Assembly (NCBI GenBank): GCA_963281255.1
Contig: OY725506.1
Coordinates: 2,151,001 to 2,215,000, forward strand
Length of the DNA stretch: 64,000 nucleotides
Direction: 5' to 3'
DNA from: Aphrocallistes beatrix
Taxonomy: Eukaryota > Porifera > Hexactinellida > Sceptrulophora > Aphrocallistidae
The notes beneath the pieces are model-generated. The model worked only from the letters and a program-made list of their open reading frames with translations, searched no databases and had not been told where the DNA came from. This document shows positions 1 to 10,046 of the stretch, in pieces (positions within the stretch are counted from its first letter, which is position 1; each line of letters starts with the position of its first letter). The position numbers and the translations under genes are program-made.

Positions 1-401
1 AAAAAATGTGTCCTGGTCCGCAGCGAAAATCGTGATTCAGGGCCCACTGCTTTTCAAGTTATCTTACCAGAGTCTTCCAATTCTAGGAAAAAATAGCTCA
101 CACATTTTCCTCGAACACTCTAAATTTGTAGAGATATAAGATGTTCAGATCAGTGCATTTTGAAGACCAATTGGATCAGATTATTTTGTGATGTGAAAAA
201 AAGTGCCATTTGGGGAATTTTGCAAAATGTACCTAAATTGAACTGCGACTGAATAACTTTTTCTCGTTTCTGATAACGAATTCAGTGGATTTATGAAATA
301 TTTCTATGGCGAATGAAAGCTACCAGGTGCTAAATCGTCATGGGACATCGATTATGAAGACATTTTTACAGATTTTTTTACTGCCAGGACACATTTTTTT
401 C
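1..401. repeat. Palindromic MITE-like repeat
   Basis: AAAAAATGTGTCCTGG at position 1 is matched by the inverted CCAGGACACATTTTTT near 385-400, enclosing about 400 bp with no coding potential. The left end may lie outside the window. The small frame at 306-506 has no recognisable homology and I do not call it a gene. Confidence 0.45.
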
Positions 402-1573
402 TCAAAACTCGCCATACGAAACACATTTCTAAGTCTTAGATTCGAGAAATCTTTTAAAATCATTGAAAATATTCGAATTACAATCTCTAAGGGCCATAAT
501 AACTAAGATCGTTTGAGTATAAGAAATTTTATGCCTAATGAAACTGAACTTGTCACCCTGTATATTGTAAATGTAGACATTTGGTATTATTTGAAACAGA
601 ATTGCATACTACATTAGTTAAAGAGAACTTTGACGAATATTTGTCCAATGGGAGTGGATATACATTTTATTAATCCCTCCATTTGGAGCCTCAACTGGAC
701 ATAATACCCTATAATATCCGGGGACCGGTTCTAAAAGTTAAATTTTCTTGGGGAAGGTCTAAAAAGCAAAGAATTCCAGAGAGTAGTCCCTCCCCCACCA
801 TTTGATTGCTTAGAGGGAATTCTGATTACTGTTAAAATGTAATTAGACATATATACTACATACGTATATCGAATGTTTAAGACCACACAACGATTTTAGA
901 TGATTTGAGTTTGGTTTTTCCATGAGGCCCCTACCCCGAATATTTTGAGATAATTGTAAATAATAATTCATATTCCTGGCACTACGGAGTATAATCTATC
1001 AGTTTAGAATGAATAAAGAGCTTCCAAAAAGTATATTAGGAAGTTAGAGCGAAAGTCTACGACTTTTAGCTTCCAAGTTAGGATTTTCGAAAAATGCTAC
1101 GTTATCATATGACAAAAATCTAAAACTTACATTCCATAGGATGTAGTGCAATTATTATCAAAGAATCATATATACCCTCATAAAAAGTATATTAGGAAGT
1201 GAGAATTAAGAATATGGGCTTATATTTACAGATACAGAGAGATATCTCTTTTTGGATCCTAAATGGGGGTTTTTGACCGAATCTGGGAGGTCTAAGGACA
1301 GAACAATCAAAATACAATTATTAAAATTTCTCTAATTTTTCTGTACACATTGTTAAGGACAATTGTATTCATTATTTAGCATAATAGCCACATTTGGATA
1401 CATATTTAATGATTAGATTCGCCATTTTCTAATATATTCAAAGTTCTCCATATAATTTGTATTAGTATGAAATCAATGATAAGTCGAGAAAAATTTATTT
1501 TTTGACAAACGAATGTTTGAGGATCCTATATATTTTTGCATATATCGTTTTATTTAAGAAAAGTTGTATGTTA
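402..1573 (-). repeat. Reverse-oriented fragment of the TTAA-flanked repeat family
   Basis: From about 905 to 1560 the sequence is the reverse complement of 2440-3100 (shared blocks include TATATTAGGAAGTTAGAGCG and GGCGAATCTAATCAT-like stretches). It also matches 12850-13650 in reverse. So a second, inverted copy of the family lies here without its terminal repeats. No coding frame is supported. The part 402-900 is non-coding and unassigned. Confidence 0.6.
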
Positions 1574-1816
1574 ACAAGCGCGCTTCGGTTGCTTGCGCTG
1601 CGGGGCTGGCGGACACTGTGTCTGACGGAGGCGCCCTTCGGGAGCCTAAGCTCACAATGATTAATTATAAGGTAGAAAACATCTCTAATATGTTCGTGTG
1701 TCTTACTGTCATAATTGTATAATTCGAAAAATTTCTCAATTTCTCAATTTATGATTTTTTTTGATGCGTCATGATGACGTCATAACAGAGTGATGCGTTA
1801 TCATTTTTTGATGATA
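1574..1816 (+). repeat. GC-hairpin repeat copy 1, 5' part
   Basis: Starts CAAGCGCGCTTCG and carries the two adjacent GC-rich hairpins of the family: CGGACAC against GTGTCTG, then GGCGCCC against GGGAGCC. An AT-rich body follows with ATGATGACGTCAT (perfect CRE palindrome). It breaks at TTGATGATA where a pogo-like element (1817-4907) is inserted; the copy resumes at 4910. Confidence 0.75.
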
Positions 1817-1882
1817 CAGTCCACTTCGGAAACCCGGGGCACTTCGGGACCAGAGCTGGGTGCCCAGGTTTTTGAATGTTAA

Positions 1883-3810
1883 GGATACCGCCCTCGAAAA
1901 ACCTTGCCTGGAGTCAAAAAAAACCGGCTATTTTTTAATGCTAATTTTTTATTGCTAATTTCATTGTATTACTGATCGGTCTACCATCTGATAGCACTAT
2001 TTGGACGGTATTTTTTTCATTTTTTGTGAGATAACCCCCTAAAGTTTAGCGTTGATAAAAATTGAAAAATTATTTGAGGTTTTTAACTCATTTACTAATT
2101 AGTTTTTAAATTATTTGATATTTTTTTAATGATATGGACCTTAACATTGTTTTGGCACCTTTGGAGATTAGGATGGGCAAATAAAATCGAAACAAAATAG
2201 CTCTATAAGGGAGTTCATTTATATAATGCTCGTGAAATCGCAAGTTTGATCTCAGATATTTAGCGATCACTGGGTCAGATATAAAATCTGATCGTTTCAG
2301 ATGAAAAAATTGTTCGGATCCGACCATTTGTTCTTGAGATATCGCTTATTATAGGTAAAGTTCGTGCATAATATCCCTCTAAGGTCCCGAAAGAGGCCGA
2401 TGTCATATCTTAAAAACTATTGTAGATATATAATATATTATATCCTTAAATAAAAGGATATATGCAAAAATATATAGGTTCCTCGGAGATTCCTTTGTCA
2501 AAAAATAAACAATTCTCGACTTATCATTGATTTAATTATAATACAAATTCAATGGAGAACTTTGAATCTATTAGAAAATGGCGAATCTAATCATTAAATA
2601 TGTGTCCAAATTTAGCTATTGTGCTAAATAATGAATACAATTGTCGTTAACAATGTGTACAGAAAAATTGGAGAACTTTTGATAGTTATTTTGATAGTTC
2701 TGGCCTTGGACCTCGCACATTGGGTCAGAAACCCCCCATTTAGGGTCCAAAAAGAGATATCTCTCTATCTCTGTAAATATAAGTCCAAATTCTTAGTTCT
2801 CACTTCCTAATATACTTTTTATGAGTGTACATATATGATTGTTTGATAATAATTGCACTACACCCTATGGAATGTTAATTTTTTTCATATGATTTTTTCA
2901 TTTGATGACGTAGCATTTTTCGAAAATCCTAACTTCGAAACTAAAAGTCTTAGACTTTCGTTCTAACTTCCTAATATACTTTTTGGAAGCTTTTTATTCA
3001 TTCTAAACTGATAGATTATACTTCGCAGTGTCAGGAATATGAATTATTATCTACAATTATCTTAAAATATTCTGAGTCAGGGGCCTCAAGGAAATTTGTG
3101 GATTTTCAGGGTACTTTTGCTATTTTTTGTAAATATTTGGTTCTAATATACCTATATCAGCAGTATGTATGCGAATAAATGTCTGTGAATGCTTTTGTTC
3201 ATTATTAATAACTCATTTTACATTCTTCTTTACACCTAAACTTAAAATCTCTATATCTCGGGACTTTAAATTTCAAAATTGACCGTCATAACAGGATTTT
3301 AACTCTAAATTTGTTTAAGATAGAGGTTTGAAAATTCCAAGAGTCGTTCCATATCATTAGGCTATGAACGTATGACCACCATTTTTTTTGAGATATTCTA
3401 ACTCGGTGATTTTATTCCTGATTTCCCTAAAAAACTTACTTTTTTGGCCCTTTTTTCGGACACCGATAAAATTTACAATTTTTGTCATTTTAACTTTCTT
3501 CTGGTCCTATGAAGTTGCAAATATGGTAGACTATCTATGATTCGATTTTGGAAGCATTTGATTCCTTGGTATATCCTTTACAATTCCTTGTGTGCCCAAA
3601 TATCTACCATTAAGATGTGCTAGCGGAAAACGAAAAAAAAACAGACTTTGAGACACTGTATCTTCAAAAACTAGAAATTATAATCAAAAACGGTTTGAAA
3701 TGTGCCTGTATTTCTTGATGGAGATACCTCCCCACGCTTAACATCTCTTATAGCTCTACTTTCATCGTATGCTGTAAGCCAAATCATATGTTTTTTCGAG
3801 GGCGGTATCC
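1883..3810 (+). mobile_element. TTAA-flanked long TIR element, copy 1 (1928 bp)
   Basis: Ends GGATACCGCCCTCGAAAAAC and its inverse GTTTTTTCGAGGGCGGTATCC, each bordered by TTAA (1879-1882, 3811-3814). Removing it rejoins the pogo-like host sequence. TTAA target duplication is typical of piggyBac-like transposons, but no transposase is visible, so the class is inference. Other copies: 11985-12238, 12333-14130, 61269-61425 and 61665 to the window end (reversed). Confidence 0.65.
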
Positions 3811-3945
3811 TTAACCCGAGGATTACTTGGGGTCAAAGGTATAAATAGAAATGACCCAGCTTTCACTTTCATTTTCAGTTTACTTTCAATTAACTTTCAC
3901 TTTCAATTCAACATTCCTGGACGTGCTCGGGTTAAGATGACTCTA

Positions 3946-4418
3946 CACTGCCTGAACAAAAGTATTCGTACATCTCATAATTCCCCATACAAATAGTTAC
4001 AATACTGAATTGTTTAGCGTTTCAGGAATATTTAATTTGTGAGAGATATACTTAATTTGCCTTCAAATTCGAATTCTCCACTTTCAAAATTCCTACTTTA
4101 TAAGTTTTCAATTTAGTTTTCTTCAAGATTAAGTATTTTCAGCATTTCCTTTCCTATGCTACATGTCACGAGTGATCACCATTGTATATGATGGCATTGG
4201 TGGTATGTGGCACAGCTTGAAAGTTTTAACCTTGTCGGAGTTCTAACAAGTTGAAAGATTGAAAAGTGAGTAATTCGAATATAGAGAATTCGAATTTGAA
4301 TTTAAATTATGCACATCTCTTACCAATTAGATACCTTGATTCGCTAAATAAATCAGTATTATTACTACTATTTGTATGGGGAATTATGGGGTGTACAAAT
4401 ACTTTTGTTCAGGCGGTG
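3946..4418. mobile_element. Tc1-like MITE, 473 bp
   Basis: TIRs CACTGCCTGAACAAAAGTAT / inverse ATACTTTTGTTCAGGCGGTG with TA on each side (3944-3945, 4419-4420). Arms are inverted for over 100 bp, and there is no open frame. The ends resemble the Tc1 element at 5306. Same broad family as 20047-20932, 41566-42045 and 54446-54923. Confidence 0.75.
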
Positions 4419-4909
4419 TACAAGGTAATATAGCTATTGACAAATCAGAGCATTTAAGAGAAATAATCTTGGGTTCGTGTAAACAAGTAGACTCAATCAT
4501 TCTGCTATAATAAGATCACTCCAAAAAGTGACACTGCTCTCACATACCCACCGAAACTGTTGTTTCGCCCTTGTATAGTACATACGTAGGTACACACTAC
4601 ACAGTCAGTCTGTCTCATTGGTATTACATTGATGACAGTTAAAAATTGTACTTTTACTCTAATTCATCGTAGCACCCACACCCATAAATGCTGTGTAACA
4701 ACTCTTCATACATTAAGCATATACAAATGGAATGTTTTAAACTTAAAGCCTAATTTTGCAAAGAAAAATATCATCCTCACCCCGGTTTTCGAACAAGCGC
4801 CCCGGTTTCCGATAGTAATTTGTATAGAACACGGCCATTTTTCCGGATGCGCCCCGGTTCGCGGTCTGCCCCGGGATAAGGGAGCCCCGGTTTTCGAAAG
4901 TGGACTGTA

Positions 4910-5162
4910 GTTCTCAAATATGGTACTTTGAGATGTATTATTTATAATATGCATATTCTATTAAATATCAGCCTTTTATTACCTAAAATGAGTTATAGCC
5001 GAAAAACTTTTCTAATAATAAAATAGGTTACAATGGCATCATAATTCCATGATGAGTCGACATTTACGTCTGAGGTCAGAACTTAGTGAAGCCATAGCAA
5101 AAAGACTCCAACAATCCAAAAATTAGCTTTCTGTGCCTGACAGTTTTTCAATCAATTCGTTA
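4910..5162 (+). repeat. GC-hairpin repeat copy 1, 3' part
   Basis: Continues the repeat broken at 1816: the body with ATAATTCCATGATGAGTCGA and the terminal block ending CAATCAATTCGTTA. Divergent from the better copy at 27380-27953 but collinear with it. Confidence 0.7.
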
Positions 5163-5165
5163 AAT

Positions 5166-5284
5166 AGTCAACTACGCTTAATCGGGACAACCGCTTTATT
5201 GGGACAAGTCTCCAGGAACAAATTGGTTTTCGCTTAATCGGGACATCCGGGACTAAACTGTCCAGATTAAGCGGAATCACCTGT
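5166..5284. mobile_element. Short pogo-like MITE
   Basis: About 117 bp with imperfect inverted ends (AGTCAACTACGCTTAATCGG against CAGATTAAGCGGAATCACCT) and repeated CGCTTAATCGGGACA internally. Such sequence is common in pogo/Tigger-derived MITEs. Classification is tentative. Confidence 0.45.
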
Positions 5285-5305
5285 ATATATATATATATTT
5301 ATATA

Positions 5306-6530
5306 CACTTCCTGACCAAAAGTATTCGTCTACTATCTTTGTCGGAATCCCGTCCTGGTTATTTTAGAGAACTTCAACGTAACCCACTTCTACCACCTAT
5401 GTATTAATTGCTAAATACTCTATCTTAGTACTTTGTTTGTAATCCCCCAGCTAACTTTAGAGCTTGAAGTCGTTTGGGTAAACTTTCTACCAGTTTGCAA
5501 AGCGTTTGCGAAGGTAGTTCGTCCCATTCTTGTGATATAGCTTCTTTGAGGTCTTTTAAATTCCTTGGACGATTGCTTCTCGCATTGATAAGTCTCTGGA
5601 GGATGTCCCAAAGAGACTCTATGGGATTCATGTCCGGACTTTGAGGTGGCCATGTGAGAAGTTTGCTCTTTTTCTGAGAAAGCCATCTCCGAGTTTGTGC
5701 CGAGGTGTGGCAAGGTGCGTTGTCCTGCATTAGAACAAGATTCGGCCTTTCTCTTACTAAATTTGAATAAAATTTGCGATGAAAGGGTTTCAAAACATCA
5801 TTGATATAAAGAGTGGAATTCAACCTTGAATCGACGACAATGCAAGAGCCCAGCTTACCATGACAAAAACATCCCCATATTAATACAGATCCACCATCAC
5901 CTTGCACTGTGTTCACAATACAATCAGATTTATAGGTTTCTCCCTTTTTTTACCATACCTTAGGCCTCCCATCGGATTTAAACAGCTTGAACCAGCTCTC
6001 ATCTGACCAAATGACATTTCTTCATTGAGATAAACTCCACGCCTTATGAGTTTTATAAAAAACTAACCTTTTTTTCTTGTTTCTTGGTGAAATCAATGGT
6101 TTTCGTTCGGCTACGCGAGCATAGTACCCCATCTCGTGCATCCGACGACATGCTGTCTTAGGAGAAATTCGCATAGGAGCTAGTACATCATTATTAAATT
6201 GCTCAGTAATGGTGGATAAAGTAGCCAATCTATTTTCCTTTATGGTTCTTCTCAGAGATCTCAAATTTCTGTCTCAGTTTCTTCGGCCTTCTTGCACGAT
6301 TTTCCGTAGTGCCATTGGCCATCCACCTTTTAAGAATCGATTGGATCGTGCTTCTAGGTACAGAAACTATCTCTTTGAGAATGTCGACCCTTGTACAAAC
6401 CAACAATCTGGTAACGTACATTAAGAGGAATCTCCATCTTCTTCACCATATTGTAGAAGCTAAAATATTGCTAAAAGATAAAATAATAAATTGAGGAATT
6501 TATAGTAGACATGAACATGAGTCTGAATTA
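5306..6530 (-). mobile_element. Tc1 element remnant around the transposase pseudogene
   Basis: Left inverted repeat at 5306 preceded by TA. The right boundary is not visible and the end given is approximate. Its terminal CCAAAAGTATTCGT links it to the MITEs at 20047, 41566 and 54446, which are plausible deletion derivatives of this family. Confidence 0.6.
5425..6437 (-). pseudogene. Tc1-type transposase pseudogene
   Basis: Reads as a Tc1 transposase on the minus strand: an N-terminal helix-turn-helix (start MEIPLNVRYQ near 6437, then VPRSTIQSILKRW), a second DNA-binding part (SPKTACRRMHEMGYYAR) and the DDE catalytic domain. The first Asp is in WSDESWFKLF, the second in MQDNAPCHTS, the Glu in SPDMNPIESLWD, the D..D34E layout of Tc1. 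It is broken by a frameshift in the N-terminus (about 6380), an in-frame TGA before the first catalytic Asp and a TAA about 20 codons after it. The left terminal repeat (CACTTCCTGACCAAAAGTAT, 5306) follows a TA; I could not find the right one. Confidence 0.85.
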
Positions 6531-6970
6531 GAACTGTGTCGAATATCGAGTCTATCAAAATATACAATAACATTGAAGGACACTAAAGCCCATGATTATC
6601 ACTAAATCCTAGATAATTAATAGGCATGGAAGATAATTCAAAACTTAATTTGTCAATCAAAAAGTACTGAATGCATTTTAAACTTTAACAATGAAAAATG
6701 TATTATGGTACTGTGAGACCGAACTTATGCTTAAGAGAAGCAAACTGAAGTCAAGAGAAATATAACTTAAGAAGGAACTACACAATAGCATACTACAGTT
6801 AACTAGAGTTTGGTATACCTAATGTCCTATGGTTACTACTGTTGTGGTTTTCTAATAACAGTTGCAATGACCTAACTCATCACATCACCTCCCCTCTTCA
6901 TCCTTCTCGGATCACAACGTTTTGGGGTCGCCGAAGAATTCGGTCTGTTTGCGTACACGCGTAGACCTCC

Positions 6971-8341
6971 TTATAGTGGGTGGGGACCTAATCGTCGCTT
7001 CTGGTTGTTCACTCGGAATGGTCTTCGCGCGTTCATTGTCTCGGCTATATGCTCTGGAGTTGTAGAAGGCTGGTCTGGCTGTGGCGAGTCTTGCTGGGCA
7101 GCTAGCTGCTCCGATACACTGGCTGGAAGAATCTTGCAGTTATTATTTAGGTGTACCCAATTGTACCGCCCGTTATCCTTATCGAGCTTCACGTTAGGAT
7201 GTTTAACCTCGATTACGCTATAGGGACCGCGATACAAAGGTTCAAGTCCGTCTTCCCTAGTGAAATGCTTGAGCATCACTCTCTGACCTGGAACTGCAAC
7301 AGTCGGAGAGGTTGAAGTATTACTTTCATAGTTGTCCTTCATTGGCACCTGAGCACCTGCGATGTTGTTGTTGGCTTCCTCCCATATGACACGATTCCCT
7401 CTCGGTCGTTCGCGTGTCTGCCCTATCTCAGGGTAAAACTGATCCAAGGGCGTCCTGAGTCTAGTACCGTACATCAGCTCATGGGGCGTAAGCCGTGTGC
7501 TCGTGTTCACAAGCGAGTTTTTGGAAAATGCTACCTGGTGCAGAATGGTTGACCAGTGAGATTTTGGGGGGTTATGTTCGGCTAAGAGACATCGTAGAGT
7601 CTGCTTGATGCTCTCCACAGTCCTCTCGGCTTGACCATCCCCTTGGGGATGATTAGCCGAGGAGTGCCTCTTCTCGATCCCAAGTTGCTCGCAAAGGTCC
7701 CTTACGGCCTTCCCATCCACATTCTTTCCTTGGTCTGTCAACAGGACCCTGGGTATGCCGTGTCTGTAAAACCATCCAGTTTCTAGGGCGTCGCAGATAG
7801 ACTTCGCTGACTGATCTCGCATCGCGATTACCTCCGCGAACTTCGAAAATAGGTCCACAATCACCAACATGTATCGGTACCCGCCTTCTGACCATGGGAG
7901 CGTGGCCACGTCTGCGGAAATTACACTTCTAGGTTCTGGAACCTCCGTTCCGATCGGCTGTAAAGGCTCCCGCTTCCTGCTTGTTCTTTTATTCTCCAAG
8001 CACACTGGACAACTGTTGCAGCACCGTTCTATGTACTTACGCATCCCAGGCCAGAAGAAATGTTGCCTGATATACTGGTAGTTTCTCTCCACCCCCGCGT
8101 GAGTGAGCCTATGGGCGAAATCTGTTATGTCATCCTGCATACGATGGGGCACTATGATGGCCCTCTTCCTGTAAAGCAAACCCTCATCACTAACTCGCAT
8201 CCCCTCTTGGGATCTGAACGGGCCTGAATTTATACGCCCGTATTCCAACAGCTGATCGACGGCACCTTTGACCGCTCTATCGTTCCGCTGCCCTTCCTCG
8301 ATTTTCCTGCCGATCCGCACCACTCCAAGTGTGTAAATCAT
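6971..8341 (-). pseudogene. Gypsy 1 integrase (open 456-codon frame)
   Basis: The longest intact frame in this element. The N-terminal zinc-binding HHCC is complete (HRLTHAG..CCNSCPVC). The catalytic core has the Asp in SADVATLPW, the second Asp in LLTDQGKNV and the Glu in QAERTVESI, the usual D,D35E triad. The C-terminus has the GPY/F motif (RGPYSVIEV) and a WVHLNN block typical of gypsy integrases. The frame itself is unbroken, but it lacks an ATG-defined start and is separated from RNase H by a frame change near 8345-8440, so the polyprotein is not functional. Confidence 0.88.
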
Positions 8342-8344
8342 CCT

Positions 8345-9235
8345 CTCAAAATTCTCGCTCTAGTCGTTGGTACTAAATCAAACTCGCTGGGAGATCTGCT
8401 GAGGTAATCAGCTGCGCCGTTCTCCGCTCCACCCCAGTGTACTATCTCGTAGTTGAAGGATTCAATCTCGCGTGTTTGTTCCTAGGATCCCTCTGCTGAC
8501 GCAACCACACAAGGGGGTTATGGTCGGTAATAATGTTAACCTTCGGGGTAGCTTGGAGATAAACCCTCCATTTGCGCAAGGCTACAATGATCGCCCAAGC
8601 TTCTAATTCCCCTGCGGAATAATCCCGTTGAGCAGAGCTCAGGCTAGACGAGTAGAACCCAATCGGGCGTTTCCGACCGCTGATGTCCGACTGAGATAGC
8701 ACGGCCCCAATTACTTGGTTCGACGCGTCAGTTTCGATAAAAAAGTGCCTGTTCCAATCAGGGAAAGAGAGTGTCCTGAATTCTGATGCTAGACGACTTC
8801 TCAAAGTCTCGAAACTGCTCGCGCATCTGGGCGAACAATGCCAGGGGACGTCCTTGCTTGTTAGCTGATGTAGAGGCTCTGCTAAGAGGGAAACATCCGG
8901 AAGATACTCGCGGCACCATTTTACCAGGCCCATAAATTGCCGAATTTCCTTCCTCGAATCTAGGCCTTGGAAACCCCAAGATCTTCTCTAAGGTCGATGG
9001 GAGTGGCTTCCGTCCTTCATACGAGATTAAGTGACCGAGAAATTCAACCTCCTGATACCCGAACTTGCACTTGCTAGCTCTTAACCGGATTCCTGCCCGT
9101 TCGAAACGCGCAAGGGTCTCGTCTAGGTGGAGTAAATGCGACCTGAAGTCGAGGGAATGTACGCAAGAATCATCGACAAAGGCTTGTACTCCCTGGCATC
9201 CTCTTAACGCTTGTGTACCTAGACGTCTAGCAGAA
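8345..9235 (-). pseudogene. Gypsy 1 reverse transcriptase / RNase H remnant
   Basis: Read on the minus strand: the RT active-site box QAFVDDSC near 9190, then FLGHLISYEGR and the RT connection domain, then RNase H (FFIETDASNQVIGAVLS, YSAGELEAWAIIVALRKW, ITDHNPLVWL). The frame changes at about 8940 and again at about 8445. Everything N-terminal to the FVDD motif is missing. Confidence 0.85.
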
Positions 9236-9905
9236 GTAATAACCGGTGATGAGACTTGAGTATATTATTCAACACCTTATAGCAAGTATAAGATGCGATC
9301 ATGGGTGAAAGGGGACGAAAGACCGGCACAAATTCCTAAGCCCGACTTCAGAAAACCGAAGGTCATGTACACGATTTTCTTCAATAGTAGTGGAATTGTA
9401 CTGCAGTTACCTTGAGAGTGGTAATACTGTAAATGCCACGTTTTTTACAGAGAAAGTGCTCCCAAACTTGATAAAAAATGTAAAAGAGATCCGTCCCAAG
9501 GGTAAAATGAGAGGAATCAAATTATTAATTGATAACGCTAGTTCGTATACAGCCAAGCTCACCAAAGATTTCTTGGAAGCAGAGGGGTTAGATTCACTTC
9601 CCCACCCCCCATACTCACCAGACCTAGCTCCCTGTGATTTTTGGCTGTTCCCCAAGCTCACAATCTACCTTCAAGGCAAGGAATTTGACTCGAGACAAAC
9701 CCTCGGGACTGCCCTTTACCAGTACTTCAAAACTATCCCCGAATAAGAGAACAGGAGTGTGTTTGTAAAGTGGGTGGATCGATTAGAAAAGTGCGTAGCA
9801 GTAGGAAGAGATTACTTCGAGTAAATAATAGGTTAAATCAGATTCTATAGCGTTTGTTTATTATATTATGGCATGACTCGCAATACATTTTGAACGCCCT
9901 AGTAC
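9236..9905 (+). pseudogene. Mariner transposase fragment (C-terminal half)
   Basis: Begins at VITGDET, the first catalytic Asp of mariner transposases, and continues SKYKMRSWVKGDERPAQIP, LLIDNASSYTAK (second Asp) and YSPDLAPCDFWLFPKL (third Asp, the D34D signature). An in-frame TAA at 9744-9746 is followed in the same frame by SVFVKWVDRLEKC..GRDYFE, the normal end of the protein, so this is a nonsense mutation. There is a stop after GDET, where Trp is expected. The N-terminal DNA-binding half is absent because the gypsy fragment abuts it. An inverted-repeat-like end lies near 9880-9905. Confidence 0.88.
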
Positions 9906-10046
9906 ACCTGCAATTAAATTATCAGCAATCTATCACCTAAAATGGCAAGGTTTTTTATGTGCGAAAAAAAAAATTACGTCACAATTTCGTGATGACTCGA
10001 CTTTTCCGTCTATGGGGTCAGAACTCTATGGAGTCATACCCTAAAC
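9906..10046 (+). repeat. GC-hairpin repeat, 3' fragment
   Basis: Matches the end region of the family (AATCTATCACCTAAAATGGC, GATGACTCGACTTTTCCGTC), then is interrupted by the hAT element that starts at 10047. Confidence 0.55.

Larger units (their letters stand above)
1817..4907. mobile_element. Pogo/Tigger-like element, non-coding, 3.1 kb with nested insertions
   Basis: Terminal inverted repeats CAGTCCACTT(T)CG..CCGGGGC at the left and the reverse at 4885-4907, flanked by TA on both sides (1815-1816, 4908-4909). TA target and CAG ends fit the Tc1/mariner/pogo superfamily. Internal sequence outside the nested elements is GC-rich near both ends and has no transposase. It interrupts the GC-hairpin repeat exactly, giving a filled site whose two halves read through. 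Confidence 0.65.
6712..9235 (-). mobile_element. Ty3/gypsy retrotransposon 1, 5'-truncated
   Basis: The minus-strand pol remnant runs from the RT catalytic motif to the integrase, followed by a purine-rich tract (GAAGAGGGGAGGTGATG, near 6885-6901) and a candidate 3' LTR at about 6712-6884 (TGTGAGACC..CTCATCACA on the + strand, 173 bp, close to the 176 bp LTR of the gypsy copy at 33141). No gag, protease or 5' LTR. It is cut off at the RT at 9235 and joined directly to a mariner fragment. Confidence 0.8.

Noticed and set aside
1575-1650. Bacterial contamination suggested by GC-rich CGCTTGCTTGCGC sequence
   Set aside because: The same module recurs in at least seven copies embedded in AT-rich eukaryotic repeats.
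4629-4954. Overlapping 93- and 82-codon frames
   Set aside because: Both lie over the terminal repeat of the pogo-like element, are antisense to each other and show no motif.
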